Assembly (NCBI RefSeq): GCF_015624505.1
Contig: NZ_CP061379.1
Span: 744,001 to 808,000 of the forward strand
Length of the DNA stretch: 64,000 nt
DNA from: Bradyrhizobium commune
GTDB lineage: Bacteria > Pseudomonadota > Alphaproteobacteria > Rhizobiales > Xanthobacteraceae
Direction of reading: 5' to 3'
How positions within the stretch are numbered: position 1 is the stretch's first letter; each line of letters opens with the position of its first letter. The position numbers and the translations under genes are program-made. Of the stretch, positions 8,501 to 17,525 are shown one piece after another. The notes beneath the pieces are model-generated. The model did not search any database. It saw only the letters and a list, made by a program, of their open reading frames with translations, and was not told where the DNA came from.

Positions 8501-8716
8501 TCAGACGCAGCGCTTCACCCAGACCCCGTTGACCAGCACGGTGGTGCAGCGGACCGCCGGTACGGGCCTGCGGACCGCGACGGCGCCGTTCGGTCCGGCG
8601 CACCCGGCGCGGTAGACGCCGCGGGCGCACACCACCGCATTAGCATCGGTGGTCTCAAACGTCATGGTCGCCGCAAAGGCGACGAGTGCAGAAGCGATCA
8701 GTAGCATCGAGCGCAT
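8501..8716 (-). CDS. Small secreted hypothetical protein
   Basis: 71 residues. Residues 1-27 form a signal peptide (MRSMLLIASALVAFAATMTF, then cleavage after DANA). The mature part is about 44 residues with four cysteines (VVCARG, AGCAGP, VRCTT, KRC at the end), implying a disulfide-bonded periplasmic or secreted peptide. Similar short proteins are common in Bradyrhizobium (recollection). Function unknown. An alternative start three codons in (MLLIASAL) is equally good. Confidence 0.7.
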   Translation of the reverse strand: MRSMLLIASALVAFAATMTFETTDANAVVCARGVYRAGCAGPNGAVAVRRPVPAVRCTTVLVNGVWVKRCV

Positions 8717-8823
8717 GTTGTCCTCCCGGTCTTGTGGTGATCGAAATCGGATATAGGCAAAGGTTGGTCGCGCCAGGCGCGCGAAAATTCATTCACGCGC
8801 CGCGCGTCATTGTCGCGCAGTCG

Positions 8824-9627
8824 TTATCGCGCGGCGAACGGCGCGAGCACGTCCTTGCAGCCGGGCGACAGCGACGCGGCATTGCTGGCGATGCATTGCA
8901 CGATGCGGCCGCCGCCGGGCTCGACGCCGGCGCAGAGTGTGCGGATATCTGCGCCGCAGGCCGACCGGACGATGAACAACTCCTCGCGCGGCCGCAGCGG
9001 GCGCAGAACGATCACGGCAGGCGCGGCTGCCGGCGCTGCCGCAGGAGCCGCGCCTGCGGGCGCTGCTGCGGTGCCGCCGCCGGACGCCGCATTCACGGCC
9101 TTCGCACAGGCGGCCGACACCTTCGCCTTGTTCTTCTCCAGACATTCGAGCGCGGGCGCGCCGCCCGGCGGCACACTGGCGCAGACCTTTGGATAGTCGG
9201 AGCGGCAGGCGCTCTTGATCGCGGAGACCTGTGCGCTGCTCGGCTTCTTTGGCGCGGCCGCTTTCGGAGCGGCTTCGGCGGCCGGCTTCGCCGCGGGCTC
9301 GGCGGCCGGCGCAGCTTCGGTCTTTGCCGGTTCAGATTTGGCGGGCGCCGCCTCTGTCTTCGGAGCCGCCGCCGGCTCAACCGCGCGAACTGCGGTCTGG
9401 CATCCCGACGACAGGCTCGACATGTGGCTCTGGAGACATTGATACGCTTCCATGCCGCCGGGCGTCACGCTCGAGCAGTGCGCCATGAAGTCCGAGCGGC
9501 ACGCGGACCGGATCGCATTCTTTTGAGCCTCGGTCGGCGCTTGCGCGAATGCACTTGTTGCAGTTGCGAAGAGCGCAGCGGCGAGCAACGCGCTTCGCGT
9601 CGAAACGTGTTTCAACGTGTTAAACAT
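8824..9627 (-). CDS. Secreted cysteine-rich repeat protein (GLG1-like Cys-rich repeats)
   Basis: 267 residues. Signal peptide about residues 1-28 (ending ATSAFAQ). Three repeats of about 43 residues follow, each with four cysteines in the spacing C-x7-C-x11-C-x12-C: one at about residues 39-81, one near 155-197 and one at the C-terminus. Each carries a conserved PGG before the third cysteine. An Ala/Pro/Lys/Glu-rich low-complexity linker separates repeat 1 from repeat 2 and another separates 2 from 3. This is the Cys_rich_FGFR/GLG1-type repeat that occurs in rhizobial periplasmic proteins. Role unknown, periplasmic location very likely. Confidence 0.8.
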   Translation of the reverse strand: MFNTLKHVSTRSALLAAALFATATSAFAQAPTEAQKNAIRSACRSDFMAHCSSVTPGGMEAYQCLQSHMSSLSSGCQTAVRAVEPAAAPKTEAAPAKSEPAKTEAAPAAEPAAKPAAEAAPKAAAPKKPSSAQVSAIKSACRSDYPKVCASVPPGGAPALECLEKNKAKVSAACAKAVNAASGGGTAAAPAGAAPAAAPAAAPAVIVLRPLRPREELFIVRSACGADIRTLCAGVEPGGGRIVQCIASNAASLSPGCKDVLAPFAAR

Positions 9628-9784
9628 CTGACCGATTTCCTGCCCTGTCGGTAATGCCGACGTTTATTAAATGTGATGCAAGCTTAATCATCGCGAGTGT
9701 GATGCCTCGCGAGCGGTATCTTTGGCCGCTTTGACCACTCCCGCAAGTAGATAATACCTGCGGAATTGCGACGTAACTACGTCG

Positions 9785-10786
9785 TCAGAGCTTGACCATG
9801 CGCTTGCCGCGGTTCTCGCCGGCGAGCAATCCGATCAGCGCCTTCGGCGTGTTCTGCAATCCGTCGATGATGTCCTCCTGCACCTTCAGCTTGCCGGATT
9901 TCACCCAGGCCTGGAGCTCGGCGAGCGCGCGCTGGCTCTCCTTCATGTAGTCCATCACGATGAAGCCCTGCACGACGAGCCGTTTCACCACGATCAGGCC
10001 GGGCACGCCGCGCGGGCCATGCGCCGATGGCGCGCCGTCATATTGCGAGATTGCACCGCAGCAGGCGATACGGCCGTAATTGTTCATCTGTGGCAGGCAG
10101 GCTTCGAGAATGTCACCGCCGACATTGTCGAAGTAGACGTCGATGCCCTTTGACGCGGCGGCGCGCAGCGCCTTGAACACCGCGCCGTCCTTGTAGTCGA
10201 CGGCTGCATCGAAGCCGAGCTCGGAGGTCAGCCAGTGGCATTTGTCGGCGCCGCCGGCGATGCCGATCACACGGCATCCCTTGATTTTCGCGATCTGTCC
10301 GACGATCGAGCCGACCGAGCCCGCGGCGGCCGAGACCACGACCGTCTCGCCTTCCCGGGGCTTGCCGACCTCCAGCAGGCCGAAATAGGCGGTGAGGCCG
10401 GCGATGCCGAACACGCTGAGCAGATGCGTCATCGGCTCGAGCTTCGGCATTTTCGTCAAATGCTTTGCGGCGACTGCTGCAAACTCCTGCCAGCCGGTGT
10501 CGCCGAACACGATGTCGCCGGCAGCCAACCCCGGTGCCTTCGAGCTGACGACCTCGGCGATGCCGCCGCCGGCCATCACGCTGTTGGCTTCGACCGCGGA
10601 GCGATATGTCGCGCCGTGCATCCAGGCCCGGTTGGCGGCGTCGAGCGAGATGTATCGCACGCGCAGCAAGGCCTCGCCGTCCTTCGGCTCCGGCATCGCG
10701 CCCTCGACCATCTTGAAGTGTTCGGGGCCGAGCTTGCCGCTGGGCTTTTCCACCAGAAGAATTTGGTGATTGATCTGTCCACTCAT
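9785..10786 (-). CDS. NADP-dependent oxidoreductase, CurA/leukotriene-B4-dehydrogenase-like MDR family
   Basis: 333 residues from the ATG at 10786, which has AAGGGG upstream; a 23-residue upstream extension is unlikely. The medium-chain reductase fold shows the nucleotide motif SAAAGSVGSIVGQIAKIKGC (about residues 150-170) and YFDNVGGDILEACL. It lacks the structural zinc cysteines, as expected for this zinc-free branch (quinone/enoyl reductases such as CurA). It probably reduces an activated alkenal/one with NADPH. Single transcription unit facing the symporter gene at 10999. Confidence 0.88.
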   Translation of the reverse strand: MSGQINHQILLVEKPSGKLGPEHFKMVEGAMPEPKDGEALLRVRYISLDAANRAWMHGATYRSAVEANSVMAGGGIAEVVSSKAPGLAAGDIVFGDTGWQEFAAVAAKHLTKMPKLEPMTHLLSVFGIAGLTAYFGLLEVGKPREGETVVVSAAAGSVGSIVGQIAKIKGCRVIGIAGGADKCHWLTSELGFDAAVDYKDGAVFKALRAAASKGIDVYFDNVGGDILEACLPQMNNYGRIACCGAISQYDGAPSAHGPRGVPGLIVVKRLVVQGFIVMDYMKESQRALAELQAWVKSGKLKVQEDIIDGLQNTPKALIGLLAGENRGKRMVKL

Positions 10787-10998
10787 GGCGTTCCCCTTGT
10801 TGATTGTTTGACGATTATTGATGCAGCTGCCGCAAACAAAACGTGCAAGTCGCATTCGTTGTGCGCTGCATGAAGGCTAGATCGCCGTCCTCGGTTTCGC
10901 AACGGGAACATCCGGTCGCCGCGACCACGCGCCAAGCGTGTTGCGTCCTTGTCATATCTGCGACATCATGAAGCGGCCGGTGTCGTGGGGGTCTTTCA

Positions 10999-12294
10999 AT
11001 GTCGAACAGGTTTACGCAATACATTTTGGGCGCGATGGTGCTGGGCATCATCATGGGCTCGGCGATCTTCAACTTTCTGCCCGATACGCGGGGAGATTGG
11101 GCCTCGTCCATCAACCTGATCGCGGTGATCTTCCTCCGCCTGATCAAGATGATCATTGCGCCCCTGGTGTTCGCGACCCTGGTCGGCGGCATTGCCCATA
11201 TGGGTTCGGGCTCCAAGCTCGGCCGCATCTTCGCCAAGACCATGGGCTGGTTCGTCAGCGCCTCCTTTATCTCGCTGATGCTCGGCCTCGTGATGGTCAA
11301 TCTGCTCCAGCCCGGTGCCAACTTCCCCGGCACGTTGCCTGACAAGGCGCAGTCGACCGGCCTGCCGGTCTCGGCCTTCTCGATCGAGAAATTCCTCACC
11401 CATCTGATCCCGACCTCGATCGCGGACGCGATGGCGCAAAACGAGATCCTCCAGATCGTGATCTTTGCGGTGTTCTTCTCGGTGGCGATGGGCGCATTGC
11501 CCGAGCGCTCCAAGCAGATCCTGTCGCTGATCGACGATCTCGGCCACATCATGCTGAAGGTGACGAGCTATGTGATGCTGTTCGCGCCGTTCGCGGTGTG
11601 GGCCGCCATCACCGCCACCGTCGCCAAGAACGGCCTGCTGGTGCTGTGGAAGCTCATCGTGTTCATGGGCGGCTTCTATCTCTCGCTCTTCATCCTCTGG
11701 GGCATCCTGGTGGTCGTCGGTTTCGTCGTGATCGGACCGCGCTACAGCCATCTCCTGAGGCTGATCCGCGAGCCGCTGATGATCGCGTTCTCCACGGCGA
11801 GCTCGGAAGCGGCCTATCCGAAGACGCTGGAGGGGCTGAACAAGTTCGGCGCCTCGTCGCGGATCTCGAGCTTCGTGCTGCCGCTCGGCTATTCCTTCAA
11901 TCTCGACGGCACGATGATGTACTGCACGTTCGCCAGCATCTTCATTGCGCAGACCTATCACATCGAGATGTCGCTCTCGACCCAGCTCGCGATGCTCGCG
12001 ACCCTGATGATCACCTCGAAGGGCGTCGCCGGCGTGCCGCGCGCCTCCCTGGTCGTGATTGCCTCGACACTGTCGCAGTTCGGCATCCCCGAGGCCGGCC
12101 TGCTCATGATCATGGGCATCGACACCTTCCTCGACATGGGCCGCAGCGCCACCAACGTGATCGGCAATACGCTGGCGACCTCGGTCGTGGCGAAGTGGGA
12201 AGGCGAGCTTGGGCCCGAGCATGCGATGGGACCGAGCGATGCCGTGCCGGGCGATATGGTGCCCGGCGAAGTGCCTGCAATGGCCGGCCACTGA
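10999..12294 (+). CDS. Dicarboxylate/amino acid:cation symporter (DAACS family)
   Basis: 431 residues, the usual length. About eight membrane segments with two re-entrant hairpins. The family marks are STASSEAAYPKTLEGLNKFG (first hairpin, serine-rich), GYSFNLDGTMMYCTFASIFI (NMDGT-like motif, here NLDGT) and DTFLDMGRSATNVIGNTLAT. It takes up C4-dicarboxylates or glutamate/aspartate with cations across the inner membrane. The next gene, 12 bases on, is an amino-acid binding protein, which favours acidic amino acids. Confidence 0.9.
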   Translation: MSNRFTQYILGAMVLGIIMGSAIFNFLPDTRGDWASSINLIAVIFLRLIKMIIAPLVFATLVGGIAHMGSGSKLGRIFAKTMGWFVSASFISLMLGLVMVNLLQPGANFPGTLPDKAQSTGLPVSAFSIEKFLTHLIPTSIADAMAQNEILQIVIFAVFFSVAMGALPERSKQILSLIDDLGHIMLKVTSYVMLFAPFAVWAAITATVAKNGLLVLWKLIVFMGGFYLSLFILWGILVVVGFVVIGPRYSHLLRLIREPLMIAFSTASSEAAYPKTLEGLNKFGASSRISSFVLPLGYSFNLDGTMMYCTFASIFIAQTYHIEMSLSTQLAMLATLMITSKGVAGVPRASLVVIASTLSQFGIPEAGLLMIMGIDTFLDMGRSATNVIGNTLATSVVAKWEGELGPEHAMGPSDAVPGDMVPGEVPAMAGH

Positions 12295-12306
12295 CGGGAG
12301 TGCGTC

Positions 12307-13227
12307 ATGCGCCCTTTGACGGCGATTTCGGGCGGCCTGTTGCTGGCAGCGTGCCTGCTGGCAACCGGCGCCTCCGCCCAGACCGGCGGCAGCGAAGGGC
12401 TTAGCCCGACGCTGTCAGCCATCAAGGCCGCCCACACCGTGCGGCTCGGCTATCGCGAGAGCTCGCCGCCGTTCTCCTTCCTCGACCAGGCCAACCGCCC
12501 GATCGGGTACAGCCTCGAATTGTGCGAGGCCGTCGTCGAGGAGATCGGCGTCGAGGTCGACGATCCCAATCTCAAGATCGATTACGTCAAGGTCACCTCG
12601 GACGATCGCATCGACGCGGTGCTTCAGAACAAGATCGATCTGGAATGCGGCTCGACCACGGCCAATGCCGAGCGCGGCAAGCGCGTCGCGTTCTCGCCCC
12701 TGATGTTCGTCGCCGGCACCAAGCTGATGGTGCCGAAGGCCTCCAGCGTGCAGGCGCTGGTCGATCTGAAGGGCAAGACCGTCGTGGTGACGAAGGGCAC
12801 CACCAACGAGCAGGCGATCCAGGCGGCCGACAAGAAGTCGTCGCTGGGGCTGAACATCGTGGTCGGCGCCGATCACGAGCAATCGTTCCAGATGCTCGCC
12901 GATGGCAAGGCCGACGCGTTCGCGACCGACGACATCCTGCTCTCGGGCCTGATCGTCCGCCACAAGGCGCAGGACAAGTTCCGCGTCACCGGCGATTATC
13001 TGTCCTACGATCCCTACGGCATCATGTTCCGCAAGGGCGAGCCGCAGCTCTCGGCCGTGGTCGAGCGCACCTTCCGCAAGCTCGGCTCCAACCACGACCT
13101 GGTGCCGCTCTACAACAAATGGTTCATCGCCCGCCTGCCCACTGGCGAACGGATGAATGTGCCGATCTCGTTGCAATTGGAAGAAGCCTTCAAGGCAATG
13201 GACGATTCCGCGAGCGCGAATAATTAG
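12307..13227 (+). CDS. Amino acid ABC-type substrate-binding protein (GltI-like)
   Basis: 306 residues. Signal peptide about residues 1-25. SBP_bac_3 fold: VRLGYRESSPPFSFLDQANR (family opening), IGYSLELCEAVVEE, DLECGSTTANAERGK and KGTTNEQAI. It resembles glutamate/aspartate binding proteins. No cognate permease or ATPase follows; it is instead coupled to the DAACS symporter gene 12 bases upstream, an unusual pairing that may mean the protein serves a remote transporter or signals. A GGGAG site precedes the ATG. A strong hairpin follows the stop. Confidence 0.87.
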   Translation: MRPLTAISGGLLLAACLLATGASAQTGGSEGLSPTLSAIKAAHTVRLGYRESSPPFSFLDQANRPIGYSLELCEAVVEEIGVEVDDPNLKIDYVKVTSDDRIDAVLQNKIDLECGSTTANAERGKRVAFSPLMFVAGTKLMVPKASSVQALVDLKGKTVVVTKGTTNEQAIQAADKKSSLGLNIVVGADHEQSFQMLADGKADAFATDDILLSGLIVRHKAQDKFRVTGDYLSYDPYGIMFRKGEPQLSAVVERTFRKLGSNHDLVPLYNKWFIARLPTGERMNVPISLQLEEAFKAMDDSASANN

Positions 13228-13233
13228 TGACCT

Positions 13234-13260
13234 CGCTTCCCCTCCCCTGGAGGGGAAGCG
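13234..13260 (+). terminator. Hairpin terminator after the binding-protein gene
   Basis: A perfect 12-base stem, CGCTTCCCCTCC (13234-13245) with GGAGGGGAAGCG (13249-13260), closed by a 3-base loop, begins 7 bases after the stop. A long T-run is missing (TATTTG follows), so the terminator call rests on position and stem strength. Confidence 0.65.
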
Positions 13261-13286
13261 TATTTGAGTGCGCTGTCTCTGCGGCA

Positions 13287-13416
13287 CATCCTTCGAGACG
13301 CCCGCCTTTAGCGGGCCCTCAGGATGAGGACGGAGAGCGCGGCTGCGCAGTGTCAATAACACCGATGCGGTTAGCCTCATCCTGAGGAGACCGCGAAGCG
13401 GTCGTCTCGAAGGACG
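13287..13416. repeat. Intergenic palindromic repeat, type 2 (CCTTCGAGACG family)
   Basis: Outer inverted ends CATCCTTCGAGACG (13287-13300) and CGTCTCGAAGGACG (13403-13416) differ at one position; inner inverted pair CCTCAGGATGAGG (13318-13330) / CCTCATCCTGAGG (13375-13387). Each arm has a small stem of its own (CCCGC..GCGGG; CCGC..GCGG). The layout is that of a paired REP element between two convergent genes. No coding capacity. Confidence 0.75.
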
Positions 13417-13426
13417 AGGCGCTTGC

Positions 13427-14236
13427 TCAGGCCCCGCCGCTCTCCCCAAACACCCGATTCAGCGCCGCGTCATACGTCGCCTGCACCAACTGCGGATGCA
13501 GCTTCGCCAGCGCCTCCATCATCACGCCGGAATTGATCTCGAGCACGCGCCAGGTGCCGTCCACGCGCACCACGTCGATTGACGCAAAGGCAATGCCGAT
13601 CGAACTCGCGGCATCGATCGCGAGCTTCACGCAAGTCCTGCGAACCTCGCCGTCCTCGAGCAGCACCGGCTTTGCACCGGCGTCGAGATTGTGCCGCCAA
13701 TCCGAGCCACGCTGCTTGCTGTAGACGACGAGGGGCACGTTATCGAGCAGGATCACACGGACCTCGTTCTCGATCTCGACATAGGGCGAGATCACGAGCC
13801 CGCTGCTCATCGAAAAGACCTCGCCGGCCGCGTGGTTGAGCTCGGCCTCAGTCGTCACCTTGAATACCGAGCGCCCCGATGTCCCCTCGTTCGGCTTGAC
13901 CACCACGCCTTGCGGATTGTCGCGAAGCAGCCCGAGCATTGTCTCTCGCCAGGCGGCGCCGACAACTTTCTCGCCTAGCTTAGGATTGAGGAAGAGGTGA
14001 TGGGCGATGCACGGCACATCTGCCAATCCAAGCGCCTCGGCGGTGGCCGATTTGTCGTTGGCGAGGCGATGCGCGATCGCGCTGTTGAGGCCGATGTCGT
14101 AGCCGAAGGCGAAGCGGCGCGTCTCGCCCCTGCGCATCGCGATCAGCCAGCCGCCGGCACGGACATCGACCGTAATGTCATGGCGTGCGCAATAGCGCCT
14201 GATCGCCTGGGCGAAGGTCCGCTCGTGAATGGGCAT
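13427..14236 (-). CDS. ATP-grasp (RimK-like) domain protein
   Basis: 269 residues. ATP-grasp features: GVVVKPNEGTSGRSVFKV (about residues 108-125, ATP-binding lysine and glycine-rich loop), then LVISPYVEIENEVRVILLD (hinge and acidic residues) and WRVLEINSGVMMEAL (metal-binding Glu/Asn near residue 235). Such proteins ligate an amino acid or amine to a carboxylate with ATP. The N-terminal 70 residues resemble the pre-ATP-grasp segment of RimK/cyanophycin-type enzymes. No clear ribosome site precedes the ATG. Substrate unknown; monocistronic. Confidence 0.72.
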   Translation of the reverse strand: MPIHERTFAQAIRRYCARHDITVDVRAGGWLIAMRRGETRRFAFGYDIGLNSAIAHRLANDKSATAEALGLADVPCIAHHLFLNPKLGEKVVGAAWRETMLGLLRDNPQGVVVKPNEGTSGRSVFKVTTEAELNHAAGEVFSMSSGLVISPYVEIENEVRVILLDNVPLVVYSKQRGSDWRHNLDAGAKPVLLEDGEVRRTCVKLAIDAASSIGIAFASIDVVRVDGTWRVLEINSGVMMEALAKLHPQLVQATYDAALNRVFGESGGA

Positions 14237-14609
14237 GCGTCGTGTCGGTCCATGGCGTCGAAAGCCGCAAAAATGCGGGAAACGGCGCCAAACAGGGGTG
14301 AAAATCAGAGCTATTGTTAATGAAATTCTCGCGAGCGCGCTGGAAATTAAGTGCTGTGATCGAGCCTTGGAGGGAAAAGAAATTGCCCGCCCGGCGCCCC
14401 GCGCAGCAGATCCGTTAATGATGCGGCCAGTTCCGCCGCAAATGCCGGTTTGATCGGCATCAATTGCATCCCAAACGAGGTTGATTATTGGCCGATATCG
14501 CGTAGATCACACGCGAAATCCTCCGCCATGACAAATGGTGTTCGCCCCGCTTTCGGGGGCCGGGCAACGCTTTGTCCTGAAACCGCAGCTATTCGGAATA
14601 TCGAAAACC
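14237..14609. other. Intergenic region without a recognisable gene
   Basis: About 370 bases between the start of the ATP-grasp gene and the ferredoxin reductase gene. It is relatively AT-rich for this window (for example around 14310-14350), so it should contain the divergent promoters. I see no RNA gene, repeat or convincing small gene in it. Confidence 0.6.
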
Positions 14610-15383
14610 ATGAGCGCGTTCTACCGAGAGAAGGTCCTTTCCGTCCACCACTGGACCGACACGCTGTTCAGCTTCCGCGCCACGCGCGACACCGGCTTCC
14701 GCTTCCAGAACGGCCAGTTCGCCATGATCGGCCTCGAGGTCGATGGCCGGCCGCTGCTGCGCGCCTACAGCATGGCGAGCGCCAATCACGAGGAAGAGCT
14801 CGAATTCTTCTCGATCAAGGTTCAGGACGGCCCGCTCACCTCGCGCCTCCAGAAGATCAAGGAAGGCGACACCATCCTGGTGGGCCGAAAGGCGACCGGC
14901 ACGCTGATCACCGACAACCTGATTCCCGGCAAGCGGCTGATGCTGCTCTCGACCGGCACCGGGCTGGCGCCGTTTGCGAGCCTGATCAAGGACCCCGACG
15001 TCTACGACCGGTTCGAGACAATCGTGCTGGTTCACGGCTGCCGCCAGGTCTCCGAGCTCGCCTATGGCGAGAAGCTCGTCGCCAATTTGCGCGAGGACGA
15101 GCTGTTCGGGGAACTGCTCGCTGACAAGCTGATCTATTATCCGACCGTGACCCGCGAGCCGTTCAAGAATCGCGGCCGCATCACCGACCTCATCAACTCG
15201 GAGCAGATCTTCAACGACATCGGCCAGGGCCCGCTCGATATCGCGACTGACCGCGTGATGATGTGCGGCAGCCCGGCGATGCTGGAAGAGCTGAAGGTGA
15301 TGTTCGAGAGCCGCGGTTTCGCCGAGGGCGCGGGCAACAAGCCCGGTCATTTCGTGATCGAGAAGGCGTTCGTCGAGCGCTGA
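14610..15383 (+). CDS. fpr: Ferredoxin--NADP+ reductase
   Basis: 257 residues from the ATG at 14610; the upstream in-frame start at 14535 adds 25 residues of non-family sequence. FAD-binding motif RAYSMASANHEEELEF (RxYS, about residue 50), then STGTGLAPFASLIKDPDVY (NADP-binding GTGLAPF) and the C-terminal block MMCGSPAMLEE...GHFVIEKAFVER. It shuttles electrons between NADPH and ferredoxin or flavodoxin in the cytoplasm, as in subclass-I bacterial Fpr. Its own transcription unit. Confidence 0.92.
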   Translation: MSAFYREKVLSVHHWTDTLFSFRATRDTGFRFQNGQFAMIGLEVDGRPLLRAYSMASANHEEELEFFSIKVQDGPLTSRLQKIKEGDTILVGRKATGTLITDNLIPGKRLMLLSTGTGLAPFASLIKDPDVYDRFETIVLVHGCRQVSELAYGEKLVANLREDELFGELLADKLIYYPTVTREPFKNRGRITDLINSEQIFNDIGQGPLDIATDRVMMCGSPAMLEELKVMFESRGFAEGAGNKPGHFVIEKAFVER

Positions 15384-15745
15384 TCGGCGCTCGGCAGACT
15401 TCCTGCGTCCTGGACCAGCGGAGCGCTGATCCAGAACCCATTACCCCAGGCGGCTGCCATCTTGCCTTAGACGCACGCCAACCACCATCCTCACCATCCT
15501 CCCGCGATCTTGCTATTGGCAGCGCTTGCGCGGGCGCTGCCATAAGCTCGCGCCAATGCGAGCTCCACGGTCACCGATTTGTCATTTCATTGAATCTATT
15601 GCTGTTTGGATCTGTTGCACTGCAACAGTGCGCGCCCGATGGATTGATTTGCGGCGTGCGAATTCGGTAGCCTGATGACCAAGCCGCGTCATATCCATAG
15701 ACGGGGCGCGGGCGTATCGTACCCCGTCATTCTGACGAGAGGGAT
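15384..15745. other. Intergenic region without a recognisable gene
   Basis: About 360 bases. The only structure noticed is a short dyad GCACTGCAACAGTGC at about 15617-15631. It presumably carries the promoter of the GltB-like gene. No gene, repeat family or RNA was recognised. Confidence 0.55.
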
Positions 15746-17419
15746 GTGGTTGTGGCCGACGATAACAAGACACAAGCTTCGACCGAGGGTCTCATGGAAA
15801 CCCTGCTGCTTCCATTTTCGCCGCGCTTCATCATCCTGACGATCTGCGCGGTCGTCACCGCGCTTCTGATCGGCATCGGCATCGCCGACCGCAAGATCTT
15901 CGACATCCTGCTGATCCCGATCGTCATCTTCGGCGCGCTGACGCTGCTTGGCGTCCGCGATCTCATGCAGAAAGGCCACGCGGTGCTGCGCAACTATCCG
16001 ATCTCGGCGCATATCCGCTTCCTGCTCGAAGAGATTCGCCCGGAGATGCGACAGTACTTTTTCGAGAGCGAGAAGGACGGCATGCCGTTCTCGCGCGACA
16101 TCCGCGCGGTGGTCTACCAGCGAGCCAAGATGCAGCTCGACAAGCGTCCGTTCGGCACCCAGGAGGACGTCTACCACGAAGGTTACGAGTGGATGCATCA
16201 TTCGGTGGCGCCGAAAGCGCATGCCGAGGAGAAGTTTCGCGTCACCATCGGCGGGCCGGATTGTGCAAAACCCTATTCGGCCTCGGTGTTCAACATCTCG
16301 GCGATGAGCTTTGGCGCGCTCAGCCCGAACGCCGTGCGTGCGCTCAATGCCGGCGCGAAGAAGGGCGGCTTTGCCCACGACACCGGCGAGGGCGGCTTCA
16401 GCCCCTATCACCGCGAGATGGGCGGCGACGTCATCTGGGAGATCGGCTCCGGCTATTTCGGCTGCCGACATCTCGACGGCACCTTCGACCCCGAAGCGTT
16501 CGCGCGCGTCGCCGGCCAGGACCAGATCAAGATGGTCGAGCTCAAGATCAGCCAGGGCGCCAAGCCCGGCCATGGCGGCGTGCTGCCGGCTGCAAAGGTC
16601 TCGGAGGAGATTTCAAAGATCCGCGGCGTTGCGATGGGCGAGGACTGCATCTCGCCGGCTTCACACCGCGCCTTCTCGACGCCTGTCGGCATGATGCAGT
16701 TCATCGCCGAGATGCGACGACTCTCCGGCGGCAAGCCGACCGGCTTCAAGCTCTGCATTGGCCATCCCTGGGAGTTTCTCGCGATCTGCAAGGCGATGCT
16801 GGAGACCGGCATCTATCCGGACTTCATCGTCGTCGACGGCAATGAAGGCGGCACCGGTGCAGCGCCGCTGGAGTTCATGGATCATCTGGGCATGCCGATG
16901 CGCGAGGGCGTGAACTTCGTTCACAATGCGCTGATCGGCATCAATGCGCGCGACCGCATCAAGCTCGGCGCCTCCGGCAAGATAGCGACCGCCTTCGACA
17001 TGGCGCGTGCGATGGCGATCGGCGCCGACTGGTGCAACTCGGCGCGCGGCTTCATGTTCTCGCTCGGCTGCATCCAGTCGCTGAGCTGCCACACCGACCG
17101 CTGCCCAACCGGGGTGGCAACCCAGGATCCGACGCGCGCGCGTGCGCTCTACGTGCCGCTCAAGATCGATCGCGTACATAATTATCACCATGCCACGCTG
17201 CACTCGCTGACCGAGCTGATTGCTGCGGCCGGTCTCGAACATCCGCAGGAGCTACGTCCGATTCACTTCAGCCAACGGACGTCGACGACGAAGGTGCAAT
17301 CCTTTGCGCAGCTCTATCCGGCGCTGCGGCCGGGGGAACTGCTCGAAGGCACCGAAGATCCGCGGTTCCGCGACGCCTGGCGGATGGCGCGGACGGATAC
17401 ATTCCAGCCGGCGCCGTGA
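15746..17419 (+). CDS. Membrane-anchored FMN-binding glutamate synthase family protein
   Basis: 557 residues starting at a GTG. Two membrane segments at about residues 28-70 (FIILTICAVVTALLIGIGIA and ILLIPIVIFGALTLLGV) precede the FMN-binding GltS-like barrel: FNISAMSFGALSPNAVRALN, GQDQIKMVELKISQGAKPG, IVVDGNEGGTGAAPLEFMD. The iron-sulfur cysteines C-x5-C-x4-C lie in LGCIQSLSCHTDRCPTGVAT. The domain matches the synthase core of GOGAT but there is no glutaminase domain, so glutamate synthesis from glutamine is not expected; the real substrate of these stand-alone proteins is unsettled. Monocistronic. Confidence 0.85.
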   Translation: MVVADDNKTQASTEGLMETLLLPFSPRFIILTICAVVTALLIGIGIADRKIFDILLIPIVIFGALTLLGVRDLMQKGHAVLRNYPISAHIRFLLEEIRPEMRQYFFESEKDGMPFSRDIRAVVYQRAKMQLDKRPFGTQEDVYHEGYEWMHHSVAPKAHAEEKFRVTIGGPDCAKPYSASVFNISAMSFGALSPNAVRALNAGAKKGGFAHDTGEGGFSPYHREMGGDVIWEIGSGYFGCRHLDGTFDPEAFARVAGQDQIKMVELKISQGAKPGHGGVLPAAKVSEEISKIRGVAMGEDCISPASHRAFSTPVGMMQFIAEMRRLSGGKPTGFKLCIGHPWEFLAICKAMLETGIYPDFIVVDGNEGGTGAAPLEFMDHLGMPMREGVNFVHNALIGINARDRIKLGASGKIATAFDMARAMAIGADWCNSARGFMFSLGCIQSLSCHTDRCPTGVATQDPTRARALYVPLKIDRVHNYHHATLHSLTELIAAAGLEHPQELRPIHFSQRTSTTKVQSFAQLYPALRPGELLEGTEDPRFRDAWRMARTDTFQPAP

Positions 17420-17525
17420 AGCGCCGGTCCACCGAATGATACCACCAAGCCGTGTGGTCGTGAAAATTGCAGGGAACAGGAGCGTGCTTTAACGTCTGTG
17501 TCAGCTTCGGGTGTAAATTGGCCCC

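Noticed and set aside
9770..9783. GACGTA-AC-TACGTC dyad just after the NADP oxidoreductase stop
   Set aside because: Only a 6-base stem without a T-run; too weak to call a terminator.
13427..14236. Calling the ATP-grasp protein a RimK ribosomal modification enzyme
   Set aside because: Only the ATP-grasp core is shared; length and N-terminus do not identify the substrate.
15746..17419. Naming the GltB-like protein glutamate synthase large subunit
   Set aside because: Lacks the glutaminase and C-terminal domains and has N-terminal membrane segments, so the reaction cannot be assumed.
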